Assembly (NCBI GenBank): GCA_964479275.1
Contig: CAYZLR010000090.1
Span: 1 to 14,035, forward strand
DNA: 14,035 nucleotides
Direction of reading: 5' to 3'
Origin: CALLPQ01 sp964479275
GTDB taxonomy: Bacteria > Pseudomonadota > Alphaproteobacteria > Caulobacterales > Parvularculaceae
Positions within the stretch are counted from its first letter, which is position 1. Each line of letters opens with the position of its first letter. A program made the position numbers and the translations under genes. Positions 6,487 through 13,932 of the stretch are shown here, piece by piece. A model generated the notes under the pieces. It was given only the letters and a program-made list of their open reading frames with translations, ran no database searches and was not told the DNA's origin.

Positions 6487-7365
6487 TTACCGAGTGGGCA
6501 CTGGTTGGTCACCAGAGTAATCGTAAAAGCCACGCCCCGTCTTGCGACCAAGCCACCCTGCCTCCACATATTTCACCAATAATGGACACGGACGATATTT
6601 GCTATCTGCCAACCCTTCGTAAAGGACTTGCATAATCGCAAGACAGGTATCCAGGCCGATAAAATCCGCCAACTCCAAAGGTCCCATGGGATGGTTAGTA
6701 CCCAGTTTCATTCCTTTATCAATAGCCTCAACCGTACCAACCCCTTCATAAAGAGTATAAATAGCTTCATTTAACATTGGCATAAGAATTCGATTGACGA
6801 TAAAGGCCGGAAAGTCTTCAGAAACCGCCATGGTTTTTCCAAGCCGGGACACCATCTCTTTTGCAACCTCAAAAGTTTCTCTATCTGTTGCAATGCCGCG
6901 AATAACCTCAACCAACTGCATAATCGGTACTGGGTTCATAAAATGAAGCCCAATAAATTGTTCAGGCCGATCCGTATGCGCAGCAAGGCCCGTAATTGAG
7001 ATTGACGAAGTATTCGTCGCCATAATCGCGTCTTTACGCATGACTTCGCCAAGGGCTTTAAAGATTTGGTTCTTAATCTCCTGGTTCTCGGTAGCCGCTT
7101 CGATCACCATATCGCATGAACCCAAATCTTTCATCTGTGTCGTGGGAGTAATCCGGCCAAGAGCAGCTTCCATATCGCTGGGCTCCATCGCCGATTTTGC
7201 AACTTGCCGACCCAAATTTTTTTCAATTAATGCCTTCCCACTTGAAAGCTGTTCTTCCTTGATGTCATTCAAGATCACATCATACCCTGCAACAGAGAGG
7301 ACATGCGCGATCCCGCACCCCATTTGACCAGCGCCGACGACGCCCACCGTTGAAACATCAACCAT
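6487..7365 (-). CDS. hbd: 3-hydroxybutyryl-CoA dehydrogenase
   Basis: This cytosolic NAD(P)-dependent enzyme interconverts (S)-3-hydroxybutyryl-CoA and acetoacetyl-CoA in fatty-acid, butanoate or polyhydroxybutyrate metabolism. Numbering from the ATG at 7365 (292 residues, the normal length): an N-terminal Rossmann fold carries GAGQMG (11-16) and acidic Asp34. The catalytic His141 sits in LHFMNPVP, with Glu153 its usual partner; Ser119-120 lie in TNTSS and Asn191 in FIVNR. The C-terminal helical domain has HPMGPLELADFIGLD and ends GRKTGRGFYDY. I chose 7365 because relatives start there and AAGGA lies 10 bases upstream; a longer frame from 7407/7410 would add about 15 residues without a ribosome site. 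It is divergent from the phosphomannomutase gene. Which acyl-CoA pathway it serves cannot be read from the neighbours. Confidence 0.95.
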   Translation of the reverse strand: MVDVSTVGVVGAGQMGCGIAHVLSVAGYDVILNDIKEEQLSSGKALIEKNLGRQVAKSAMEPSDMEAALGRITPTTQMKDLGSCDMVIEAATENQEIKNQIFKALGEVMRKDAIMATNTSSISITGLAAHTDRPEQFIGLHFMNPVPIMQLVEVIRGIATDRETFEVAKEMVSRLGKTMAVSEDFPAFIVNRILMPMLNEAIYTLYEGVGTVEAIDKGMKLGTNHPMGPLELADFIGLDTCLAIMQVLYEGLADSKYRPCPLLVKYVEAGWLGRKTGRGFYDYSGDQPVPTR

Positions 7366-7642
7366 GCTCGAAAATTCCTTAAATTTATTACCGCTGTTTC
7401 GGGCCATCAATTATTGGTTGGTGACCACACTCGATCAGACCATAGCCAAATTGTTGCAGTGCGGCAAATATTAGTTTCACTGTTTTGTGGCGCAAATTAA
7501 GGATTAAGAGGGCATCCGAGCATGATATCTTCGCGCCTGGACTTTACCTCATCCATTCTGCTTCCTTTCGATTGCCTCTTGTTTTACCAACGAGCCAAGC
7601 TATTGTCCCCGATAATGACACGCTATTCACAAGGATCACCCC

Positions 7643-9142
7643 ATGTTACCGACACCTCGTTCTGACCTCGTCTCCAATAGCCTTGAATATGAGATTACGC
7701 CGCTCGTCAAGCCCACAGGTTTTCGCGAATATGATGCTCGTTGGATCTTTGAAAAGGAGATCAATCTATTGGGTATTCAAGCCCTGGGAGCCGGTCTTGG
7801 CACGTTGATTCATGAATATGAGCGCGAACCTAAAATTGTTGTTGGTCATGATTTTCGTGGATATTCAAGCTCCATAAAACAGGCTCTCATCCTTGGGCTA
7901 ATGAGCGCTGGAATCGAGGTTCACGATATAGGTCTCGCGCTATCGCCTGTCGCCTATTTTGCCCAATTTGATCTTGATATTCCCTGCGTCGCTATGGTCA
8001 CCGCTAGTCATAACGAAAATGGCTGGACTGGCGTCAAAATGGGCGTCAATAAGCCATTAACGTTTGGCCCAGAGGAAATGAGCCGTTTGAAAGAGATTGT
8101 ATTAACAGGTGCAATTAAAGCGCGCTCTGGCGGCAGCTATACTTATGTTGAAGGAATGCGTGAAAAATATATTGCTGATGTAACCAAAGGGGTTTCATTT
8201 TCTCGTAAGATGAAGGTGATTGCCGCTTGCGGAAATGGTACAGCTGGCGCTTATGCACCTGAAGCCTTGTCGCGCCTGGGCCTTGAGGTCATTGCAATGG
8301 ATGCGGAACTTGATCACACTTTTCCGCGTTATAATCCCAACCCGGAAGATATGCAAATGCTTCATGCCATGCGCGACGCAGTGAATGAACATGGCGCAGA
8401 TATGGCCTTGGGCTTTGATGGTGATGGTGATCGTTGCGGCGTCGTGGATAATACCGGTGAAGAAATTTTTGCTGATAAAATTGGCGTACTGATTGCACGT
8501 GATCTCTCTGCGATCCATGAAAATGCCCAATTCGTTGTTGATGTAAAATCAACCGGCCTGTTTGCTACAGATCCTGTCTTGATTCAAAATGGTGCTCAAA
8601 CTCTCTATTGGAAAACAGGCCACTCTTATATCAAAGCGAAGAGCCACGAAATTGAAGCTCTAGCAGGATTTGAAAAATCAGGTCATTTCTTTTTCAATAA
8701 GCCTATAGGCAGAGGTTATGATGATGGGCTAGTTGCTGCGATCGCTCTTTTACAAATGCTAGATCGTAACCCCGACAAAAAATTATCAGATTTAAGGGAG
8801 TCCCTTCCCAAAACATATCAATCGCCAACCATGTCCCCCCATTGTGATGATGAACTCAAATATGGCGTTGTCGACAAGATCGTTGCCTCTCTAGTCGAGC
8901 GGGCGAATTCAGGGGGCACCATCATCGGTCAAAAAATACGTGATGTCGTGACGGTTAATGGTGTACGTATCACCGCCGAGGATGGAACATGGGGATTGAT
9001 CCGAGCCTCTTCTAATAAACCGGAATTAGTCGTAGTAATCGAAAGTCCGACGTCGGAAGAAAACATGCGAGCCATGTTTGCCGAGATGGAGGCAATGTTA
9101 GAGATGCATCCAGAAATCGGTGAATTCAACCAAAAACTCTGA
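7643..9142 (+). CDS. Phosphomannomutase/phosphoglucomutase
   Basis: This alpha-D-phosphohexomutase interconverts the 6- and 1-phosphates of mannose or glucose and so feeds nucleotide-sugar supply for polysaccharide and lipopolysaccharide. The four domains are visible in 499 residues. TASHNENGWTGVK carries the phosphoserine Ser122, FDGDGDRCG (258-266) binds the magnesium, EKSGH (344-348) is the sugar-binding loop that reads the hydroxyl orientation, and RASSNKPE (455-462) binds phosphate. The protein is somewhat longer than the roughly 460 residues of well-studied PMM/PGM enzymes, mainly at the N-terminus. AAGGA lies 7 bases before the ATG. The dual-specificity label comes from overall resemblance (ManB/AlgC type); substrate preference cannot be proven here. 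It seems to be a single-gene unit, with a transposase remnant starting 13 bases after its stop. Confidence 0.94.
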   Translation: MLPTPRSDLVSNSLEYEITPLVKPTGFREYDARWIFEKEINLLGIQALGAGLGTLIHEYEREPKIVVGHDFRGYSSSIKQALILGLMSAGIEVHDIGLALSPVAYFAQFDLDIPCVAMVTASHNENGWTGVKMGVNKPLTFGPEEMSRLKEIVLTGAIKARSGGSYTYVEGMREKYIADVTKGVSFSRKMKVIAACGNGTAGAYAPEALSRLGLEVIAMDAELDHTFPRYNPNPEDMQMLHAMRDAVNEHGADMALGFDGDGDRCGVVDNTGEEIFADKIGVLIARDLSAIHENAQFVVDVKSTGLFATDPVLIQNGAQTLYWKTGHSYIKAKSHEIEALAGFEKSGHFFFNKPIGRGYDDGLVAAIALLQMLDRNPDKKLSDLRESLPKTYQSPTMSPHCDDELKYGVVDKIVASLVERANSGGTIIGQKIRDVVTVNGVRITAEDGTWGLIRASSNKPELVVVIESPTSEENMRAMFAEMEAMLEMHPEIGEFNQKL

Positions 9143-9155
9143 CAAGCGCAGTTCG

Positions 9156-9433
9156 CTAGAATGGTTTGTGTCCCTGCAAGTGGTGGTTTGGATTATTGAC
9201 GAATCTATTTGGCTCTTCAATCCAGCATTTGTGGATGTACTCAAAAACGGTGAGCCCCTTGAGGGTTTTCAATCATTTTGCGTAATTGTAAGCATCTACG
9301 AATGTTTCAAGCTCAACAAAGACAAACTTTGATGTTCTGTCAATTACAACAAACATATAAAGCTTGTGATCGCTATATCGCTTGTCGGACCGCCTACATT
9401 GTCGTGGCGCATTCGTGTAGAACTATGCCCCAC
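9156..9433 (-). pseudogene. Decayed IS481-family transposase remnant
   Basis: Translated on the minus strand, three pieces of one IS481 DDE transposase appear in order. From a GTG at 9433, after one extra base, comes VLHECATTM-stop-AVRQAI-stop-RSQ, the N-terminal region of the family. From 9365 comes KLYMFVVIDRTSKFVFVEL, which surrounds the first catalytic Asp, joined directly to ETFVDAYNYAK near the C-terminus. After a TGA (probably from CGA) at 9275-9273 comes LKTLKGLTVFEYI and then EEPNRF, the usual C-terminal end, stopping at 9158-9156. Intact members have about 300 residues, so most of the gene has been lost in two internal deletions, plus a frameshift and three nonsense codons. It cannot be active. 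I see no clear terminal repeats. This explains most of the 413-base gap between the mutase and uvrA. Confidence 0.88.
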
Positions 9434-9528
9434 AATCCATTCCTCCATGAGGGATCAAAACATTTACTGATTCCATCACTCCCCGGGACTAAACAACTAG
9501 TACCTTGAAATCCGCTGTGTAAAACCTG

Positions 9529-9542
9529 CCGGCGCTGGCCGG
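9529..9542 (-). terminator. Possible weak intrinsic terminator after uvrA
   Basis: CCGGC/GCCGG form a perfect 5-bp stem with a 4-base loop, starting 14 bases past the uvrA stop on the minus strand. It is followed by CAGGTTTTAC with only four T in a row. The position is right but the stem and T-run are short. Confidence 0.35.
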
Positions 9543-9555
9543 AAGTATTTATCCG

Positions 9556-12489
9556 TTAGGAAGTCTTTTTCTTGGTGGTTTTTGTTGTTTTCCGGGAGGC
9601 TTTTTTTGCGGTACGCGGTGGTGACGTTTTCTTGGTCCCCGATTTTGCCAGAACCGGTTTTAGAAATTTTCCAGTATACCCCTTTGTGCTTTTGGCAACA
9701 TCTTCCGGGGTACCTGCAGCAACAATTTCTCCGCCGCCATCCCCTCCTTCAGGGCCAAGATCAATAATCCAATCCGCCTGCTTGATCACATCGAGATTAT
9801 GTTCGATGACGATGACGGTATTACCACTATCGGCGAGCTCTTGAATGACTTCCATTAATTTGCGAACATCTTCGAAATGTAAGCCAGTTGTTGGTTCATC
9901 AAGGATATAGAGGGTGCGCCCGGTTGCGCGTTTTGATAACTCCTTAGAAAGCTTAACGCGTTGCGCTTCACCGCCAGATAGGGTGGTTGCCTGTTGGCCG
10001 ATTTTAACATAACCGAGCCCGACCCTGTTCAGTGTTTCCATCTTATCTCTGATGGAGGGGACGGCTTTAAAAAATTCAAGACCATCTTCAACTGTCATAT
10101 CAAGAACGTCGGCGATTGATTTGTCTTTAAATTTAACTTCCAATGTTTCCCGGTTATAACGCTTTCCATTGCAGGTTTCACAAGTGACATAGACATCAGG
10201 AAGGAAATGCATCTCGATCTTAATAAGCCCATCGCCTTGACAAGCTTCGCATCGCCCACCTTTGACATTGAATGAAAATCTTCCGGGCTTGTACCCTCGT
10301 GCTTTGGCTTCAGGCAAACCGGCAAACCATTCGCGAATGGGGGTGAAAGCACCGGTATAAGTTGCAGGGTTAGAGCGCGGTGTACGACCAATAGGGGATT
10401 GATCAATGTCAATGACTTTATCGAGGCCCTCTAATCCGCTGATTGATTTATGCGCGGCGGGTACATCTTTGCTATTATAAAGTCGGCGCGCGGCTGCTTT
10501 ATATAATGTTTCGATGACGAGTGTGGATTTTCCGCCTCCTGAAACACCTGTGACACAAGTTAAAAGTCCAAGGGGAATTTGTGCAGTAACATTCTTAAGA
10601 TTATTTGCGCTCGCCCCTTTAATGGTCAGGAGGCGTTTTTTATCATAGGGGCGGCGTTCGCTCGGAACGGGAACTTCGCGTCTGCCCGCCAAATAATCAC
10701 CTGTTAAGCTGGTTTTTGTGTTGATAACGGATTTTACGGAACCACTGGCGATAATTTTACCGCCATGTACCCCCGCACCGGGACCAATATCGACAACATG
10801 GTCCGCATCGCGAATAGCATCCTCATCATGCTCGACAACGATCACGGAGTTCCCAAGATCACGCAAATGCTTCAAGGTGACCAGAAGGCGTTCATTATCG
10901 CGTTGATGCAAACCAATTGAAGGTTCATCCAATACATATAAGACGCCGGTTAAGCCTGATCCGATTTGCGAGGCTAACCGGATACGTTGGCTCTCACCGC
11001 CCGATAATGTGCCTGATGCCCGAGAAAGGGTTAAGTAATCTAACCCTACATTGTTTAGAAATATGAGGCGTTCTCGTATTTCTTTTAGAATGCGTTCAGC
11101 AATTTCCATTTGTTTTTTAGTAAGTTTTTTGGTGAGCGCCTCAAACCAGCCTACCGCTTCGCGAATTGAATAGGCGGAAATTTCTGAGATATGTCGGTCA
11201 TTGATTTTTACAGCAAGCGCCTCAGGTTTTAAGCGCATACCATCACATGACTCACATTGAGTTATGGATTGATATCTGGAAAGTTCCTCACGCACCCAAG
11301 CACTATCTGTTTCGCGCCAGCGCCGTTCTAAATTTGGAATAACCCCTTCAAAAGGTTTTACGGTTTCAAATTTACGTGCGCCGTCTTTATAAGTAAACTT
11401 AATGTCTTCATTGCTTGTGCCATAGAGCACAATGTCTTGTTGAACTTTGTCAAGTTCTCGCCACGGTGTTGTCAGTGAGAATTTATAGTGACGTGCTAAA
11501 GCTTCCAAAGTTTGCGCATAGTATGGCGAAGTTCCTTTAGACCAGGGAGCGATTGCGCTTTTGTTCAAGGCAAGGTCTGGGTTGGGTACAACCAAATCAT
11601 CATCGAAGATCATCTCTGTGCCGAGGCCGTCACAAGCCGGGCATGCGCCTGCAGGGGCGTTAAAGGAGAAGAGGCGCGGTTCTATTTCGTCAATAGTGAA
11701 GCCTGAAATTGGGCAAGCAAAACGAGCTGAAAAAATAGTGCGTTCCGGGGTGCCTTTTTTATCTTTTGAATTGGCGCTCTCTGCAATAGCGATACCGTCC
11801 GCTAATTCTAATGCCATCTCAAATGACTCAGCAAGACGGCTCTCTATATCAGGCTTGATAATGATGCGATCTACAACAACATCGATATCGTGATTTACTT
11901 TTTTATTGAGTTTTGGGGCATCAGCGATTTCATAAAATTCGCCATCAATTTTTACGCGCTGAAAGCCCTTCTTTAAAAGTTCCGCTAATTCTTTTCGATA
12001 CTCACCTTTGCGGCCTCTTATGATGGGAGCGAGAAGATAGAAACGTGACTTTTGAGGAAAACTCATCAGCCGATCAACCATTTCAGAAACAGTTTGGCTC
12101 GTGATTGGTAAACCTGTTGCCGGGGAATAAGGGATGCCAACGCGCGCCCATAACAAACGCATATAGTCGTAAATCTCTGTTACAGTTGCAACTGTAGAAC
12201 GTGGGTTGCGCGATGTTGTTTTCTGTTCAATGGAAATAGCAGGAGATAAACCTTCTATTTGATCAACATCCGGCTTTTGCATGAGTTCAAGAAATTGACG
12301 AGCATATGCAGAAAGGCTTTCAACATAGCGCCGCTGACCTTCTGCATAGATGGTATCAAAGGCGAGCGAAGATTTTCCAGACCCCGACAAACCTGTCATC
12401 ACGACTAGTTTGTCGCGCGGTATTTCAAGGGTGACATTTTTTAGATTGTGCTCGCGGGCACCGACAACACGGATAGTTTTTAGAGACAT
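9556..12489 (-). CDS. uvrA: UvrABC excinuclease subunit A
   Basis: UvrA is the damage-sensing ABC ATPase of nucleotide excision repair; as a dimer it scans DNA and loads UvrB. Both ATPase halves are intact in 977 residues: Walker A GLSGSGKS (33-40) and GVSGGGKS (648-655), signatures LSGGE (495-499 and 837-841), Walker B LYVLDEPSIGLH and LYILDEPTTGLH. The C-terminal zinc module has all four cysteines (747, 750, 770, 773). The first zinc module shows Cys259, Cys283 and Cys286 but Ser262 where E. coli has its second Cys. Residues 951-977 are an added tail rich in Lys, Thr and Ala (13 of 27 are Lys or Arg), beyond the usual FLKP ending. It is divergent from ssb, the classic arrangement, and the shared region holds a perfect LexA box (12680-12694). 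The ATG at 12489 lacks a strong ribosome site, but MSLKTIRVVGAREHNLK is the usual start. Confidence 0.98.
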   Translation of the reverse strand: MSLKTIRVVGAREHNLKNVTLEIPRDKLVVMTGLSGSGKSSLAFDTIYAEGQRRYVESLSAYARQFLELMQKPDVDQIEGLSPAISIEQKTTSRNPRSTVATVTEIYDYMRLLWARVGIPYSPATGLPITSQTVSEMVDRLMSFPQKSRFYLLAPIIRGRKGEYRKELAELLKKGFQRVKIDGEFYEIADAPKLNKKVNHDIDVVVDRIIIKPDIESRLAESFEMALELADGIAIAESANSKDKKGTPERTIFSARFACPISGFTIDEIEPRLFSFNAPAGACPACDGLGTEMIFDDDLVVPNPDLALNKSAIAPWSKGTSPYYAQTLEALARHYKFSLTTPWRELDKVQQDIVLYGTSNEDIKFTYKDGARKFETVKPFEGVIPNLERRWRETDSAWVREELSRYQSITQCESCDGMRLKPEALAVKINDRHISEISAYSIREAVGWFEALTKKLTKKQMEIAERILKEIRERLIFLNNVGLDYLTLSRASGTLSGGESQRIRLASQIGSGLTGVLYVLDEPSIGLHQRDNERLLVTLKHLRDLGNSVIVVEHDEDAIRDADHVVDIGPGAGVHGGKIIASGSVKSVINTKTSLTGDYLAGRREVPVPSERRPYDKKRLLTIKGASANNLKNVTAQIPLGLLTCVTGVSGGGKSTLVIETLYKAAARRLYNSKDVPAAHKSISGLEGLDKVIDIDQSPIGRTPRSNPATYTGAFTPIREWFAGLPEAKARGYKPGRFSFNVKGGRCEACQGDGLIKIEMHFLPDVYVTCETCNGKRYNRETLEVKFKDKSIADVLDMTVEDGLEFFKAVPSIRDKMETLNRVGLGYVKIGQQATTLSGGEAQRVKLSKELSKRATGRTLYILDEPTTGLHFEDVRKLMEVIQELADSGNTVIVIEHNLDVIKQADWIIDLGPEGGDGGGEIVAAGTPEDVAKSTKGYTGKFLKPVLAKSGTKKTSPPRTAKKASRKTTKTTKKKTS

Positions 12490-12598
12490 GAAGATCTTTC
12501 AAGTAAGTCAGGGCATCTATTGATTGAAACTGTTACTACAACAATCGCTAGTGTGTAGGAAACAGAGTGTTGGAATGATAAGCTCTTAATATCGAGCA

Positions 12599-12607
12599 TG
12601 TGGATAA
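12599..12607 (-). promoter_or_regulatory. Perfect DnaA box in the uvrA leader/promoter region, with two weaker copies near ssb
   Basis: TGTGGATAA on the plus strand is TTATCCACA on the minus strand, the consensus DnaA box. It lies 110 bases upstream of uvrA. Two 7-of-9 matches in the same orientation, GGTGGAAAA (12724-12732) and AGTGGAAAA (12744-12752), stand exactly 20 bp apart closer to ssb, inside a longer direct repeat GTGGAAAA-T/C-CATTT. A single perfect 9-mer can occur by chance; the combination makes DnaA control plausible, not proven. Confidence 0.5.
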
Positions 12608-12679
12608 CTTTTAGAATGAGAACGCTTCGTGATGCTGTTCTAAACTTGCGTTTAAATATCAAAAACGATATCAAAACAA

Positions 12680-12694
12680 GAACAATATATGAAC
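12680..12694. promoter_or_regulatory. LexA (SOS) box, alphaproteobacterial type, between uvrA and ssb
   Basis: GAAC-AATATAT-GAAC matches exactly the direct-repeat LexA site GAAC-N7-GAAC (GTTC-N7-GTTC on the other strand) described for alphaproteobacteria. It lies 190 bases from the uvrA ATG and 153 bases from the ssb ATG. On the minus strand its second half forms TTGTTC, which could be a -35 element for uvrA with TTGATA as a poor -10 17 bases later. LexA binding here would make uvrA, and possibly ssb, DNA-damage inducible. The rest of the 358-base gap (12490-12847) also holds a DnaA box and an AACAATAATTGTT palindrome (12789-12801), with no gene. Confidence 0.88.
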
Positions 12695-12847
12695 GTCATG
12701 GTTTTTCAGGCCATTGTGTTGATGGTGGAAAATCATTTTCTAAAGTGGAAAACCATTTCGTGATCGATTTATAGACTCAAACCATAACAACAATAATTGT
12801 TTGCAACTTGAAACGACCTTAATTTTCTTGGGAATGGAGTTTTCGTG

Positions 12848-13327
12848 ATGGCCGGTAGTATTAATAAAGTAATTTTAGTGGGTAATTTGGGCGCCGATCC
12901 AGAAATTCGCCAAACAAAAGACGGCCGACCAATTGCAAATCTTAGTATTGCGACTTCCGAAAGCTGGAAAGACAAAAATACTGGTGAACGGCGCGAAAAA
13001 ACTGAATGGCATCGGGTTGTGATTTTTAATGAGGGTCTAACGCGCATTGCCGAGCAATATTTACGTAAAGGATCGAAAGTTTATCTTGAAGGCGCATTGC
13101 AAACCCGAAAGTGGCAAGATCAAAACGGACAGGACAAATATACAACTGAAGTGGTGCTGCAAGGGTTTAATGGTAATTTGACAATGTTGGATGGTCGGCG
13201 CGATGGACAAAATGCAATGGGCGGTTCATCGGACTATGGAACACCGAATCAACACGGTGGGGGCGGATTAAATGAACCCTCAAGCGGGGGGCAAAGTTAC
13301 GAATTGGACGATGATATTCCGTTTTAG
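12848..13327 (+). CDS. ssb: Single-stranded DNA-binding protein
   Basis: SSB coats single-stranded DNA in replication, recombination and repair and recruits partners through its C-terminal tip. In 159 residues, the OB fold spans about 1-112 (NKVILVGNLGADPEIR at the start), with the DNA-stacking aromatics Trp40, Trp54, Phe60 and Trp89 in place. A Gly/Asn/Gln/Ser-rich flexible linker (about 113-150) leads to the acidic tip ELDDDIPF, the standard partner-binding peptide. GGAG lies 8 bases before the ATG at 12848; a GTG at 12845 would add one residue and is equally spaced for initiation, but MAGS is the usual start. It is divergent from uvrA and shares its control region. No strong terminator follows, only a 5-bp GTGCA/TGCAC hairpin at 13368-13381, so some read-through into the downstream basic-protein gene is possible. 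Confidence 0.97.
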   Translation: MAGSINKVILVGNLGADPEIRQTKDGRPIANLSIATSESWKDKNTGERREKTEWHRVVIFNEGLTRIAEQYLRKGSKVYLEGALQTRKWQDQNGQDKYTTEVVLQGFNGNLTMLDGRRDGQNAMGGSSDYGTPNQHGGGGLNEPSSGGQSYELDDDIPF

Positions 13328-13340
13328 TTGTTAAAACGCC

Positions 13341-13367
13341 AAAAAAAATGCAAAAAAATTAAAAAAA
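13341..13367. promoter_or_regulatory. Three phased A-tracts upstream of the H1-like gene
   Basis: Runs of 8, 7 and 7 adenines begin at 13341, 13352 and 13361, about one helical turn apart, a pattern that gives intrinsically bent DNA. They lie about 100-125 bases before the H1-like start and could act as an UP-type promoter element or as a bend. No good -35/-10 pair is clear to me downstream; TACAAT near 13399-13404 is a possible -10. Confidence 0.4.
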
Positions 13368-13438
13368 GTGCAAATCTGCACCATTCTTTGTGCGGATATA
13401 CAATACTTTTTTAGCAAATTGAGATAGTGTCCTGCATT

Positions 13439-13452
13439 CGAATCAAGATTCG
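13439..13452. promoter_or_regulatory. Palindrome with two GANTC methylation sites next to the H1-like ribosome site
   Basis: CGAATC-AA-GATTCG is a perfect 6-2-6 palindrome containing GAATC and GATTC, both targets of the cell-cycle methyltransferase CcrM of alphaproteobacteria. Its last G is the first base of the Shine-Dalgarno GGAGG (13452-13456). In Caulobacter, GANTC methylation in promoters affects transcription through GcrA. Such an effect here is inference. Confidence 0.5.
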
Positions 13453-13464
13453 GAGGTACGAACA

Positions 13465-13872
13465 ATGGCGGTTAAACGCAAAACGACTCGAAAAACGACT
13501 AAGAAAAAAACTGCAAAGAAAAAAGCGCCAGCTAAGAAGCGCACAACTAAGAAAAAAACAGCCAAGAAGGCAACAAAAAAGAAAACGGCTAAGAAAAAAG
13601 CTGTGAAGCGGAAAACCGCAAAGAAAAAAACAGTTAAGAAAAAGGCTGTGAAGCGGAAAACCGCAAAAAAGAAAACAGCCAAGAAAAAAGCTGTTAAGAA
13701 AAAAACTGCTAAAAAGAAAACAGCTGTGAAGCGGAAAACGACAAAGAAAAAAACCGCTAAAAAGAAAACAGCTAAGAAAAAGACCGCAAAGAAAAAAACG
13801 GTAAAGAAAAAAGCCGTTAAGCGGAAAGCCACTAAGAAAAAAGCGGCGAAAAGAAAAACCACAAAAAAATAG
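13465..13872 (+). CDS. Histone H1-like Lys/Thr/Ala repeat protein
   Basis: The 135-residue protein consists almost only of Lys (70), Thr (25), Ala (22), Arg (8) and Val (8), with one Pro and the initial Met. It has no acidic, aromatic or sulfur residues apart from the Met. It is built of imperfect five-residue units, mostly KKKTA and KKKAV, interrupted by VKRKT. This is like the C-terminal tail of eukaryotic histone H1 and bacterial H1-like proteins such as Hc1 and AlgP, which bind and compact DNA without a fold. A nucleoid-binding role is therefore likely but inferred from composition alone. GGAGG lies 8 bases before the ATG, and a real terminator follows, so it is a true gene and not low-complexity noise. 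The repeated AAGAAAAAA-type DNA is prone to length change by slippage. Its neighbour ssb is also a DNA-binding protein, and the tail of UvrA has a similar composition. Confidence 0.9.
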   Translation: MAVKRKTTRKTTKKKTAKKKAPAKKRTTKKKTAKKATKKKTAKKKAVKRKTAKKKTVKKKAVKRKTAKKKTAKKKAVKKKTAKKKTAVKRKTTKKKTAKKKTAKKKTAKKKTVKKKAVKRKATKKKAAKRKTTKK

Positions 13873-13919
13873 ATAGATTCTAACATTCTAGCTTCAAATA
13901 TGGTGCTATTAGAATCTAT
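13873..13919. repeat. 11-bp inverted repeat after the H1-like gene, with GANTC sites
   Basis: ATAGATTCTAA (13873-13883) and TTAGAATCTAT (13909-13919) are perfect complements around a 25-base spacer, starting at the base after the stop codon. Each arm contains one GANTC site. It could form a 3' messenger hairpin ahead of the terminator and might protect the transcript; the low GC makes it weaker than the terminator stem. Confidence 0.5.
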
Positions 13920-13932
13920 TCAGTAGAGTTAA

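Noticed and set aside
7454..7468. TTGC-N-GGCAA-like dyad in the divergent promoter of the dehydrogenase and mutase genes, recalling PhaR sites
   Set aside because: The arms are only four to five bases with imperfect spacing, too little to call an operator.
9120..9508. Two plus-strand ORFs of 70 and 76 residues after the mutase
   Set aside because: They are antisense readings of the IS481 transposase remnant and have no ribosome sites.
12480..12674. A 64-residue minus-strand ORF overlapping the uvrA start
   Set aside because: It runs through the SOS/DnaA control region into uvrA in another frame and has no coding features.
13465..13872. Regular short repeats that might be taken for a CRISPR-like or other DNA repeat array
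   Set aside because: The repeats are the codons of a Lys-rich protein, with no unique spacers.
13443..13886. A 147-residue minus-strand ORF of alternating Phe, Ala and Val resembling a membrane protein
   Set aside because: It is the reverse complement of the Lys-rich repeat (AAG/AAA codons read as CTT/TTT). The plus-strand frame has the ribosome site and the terminator.
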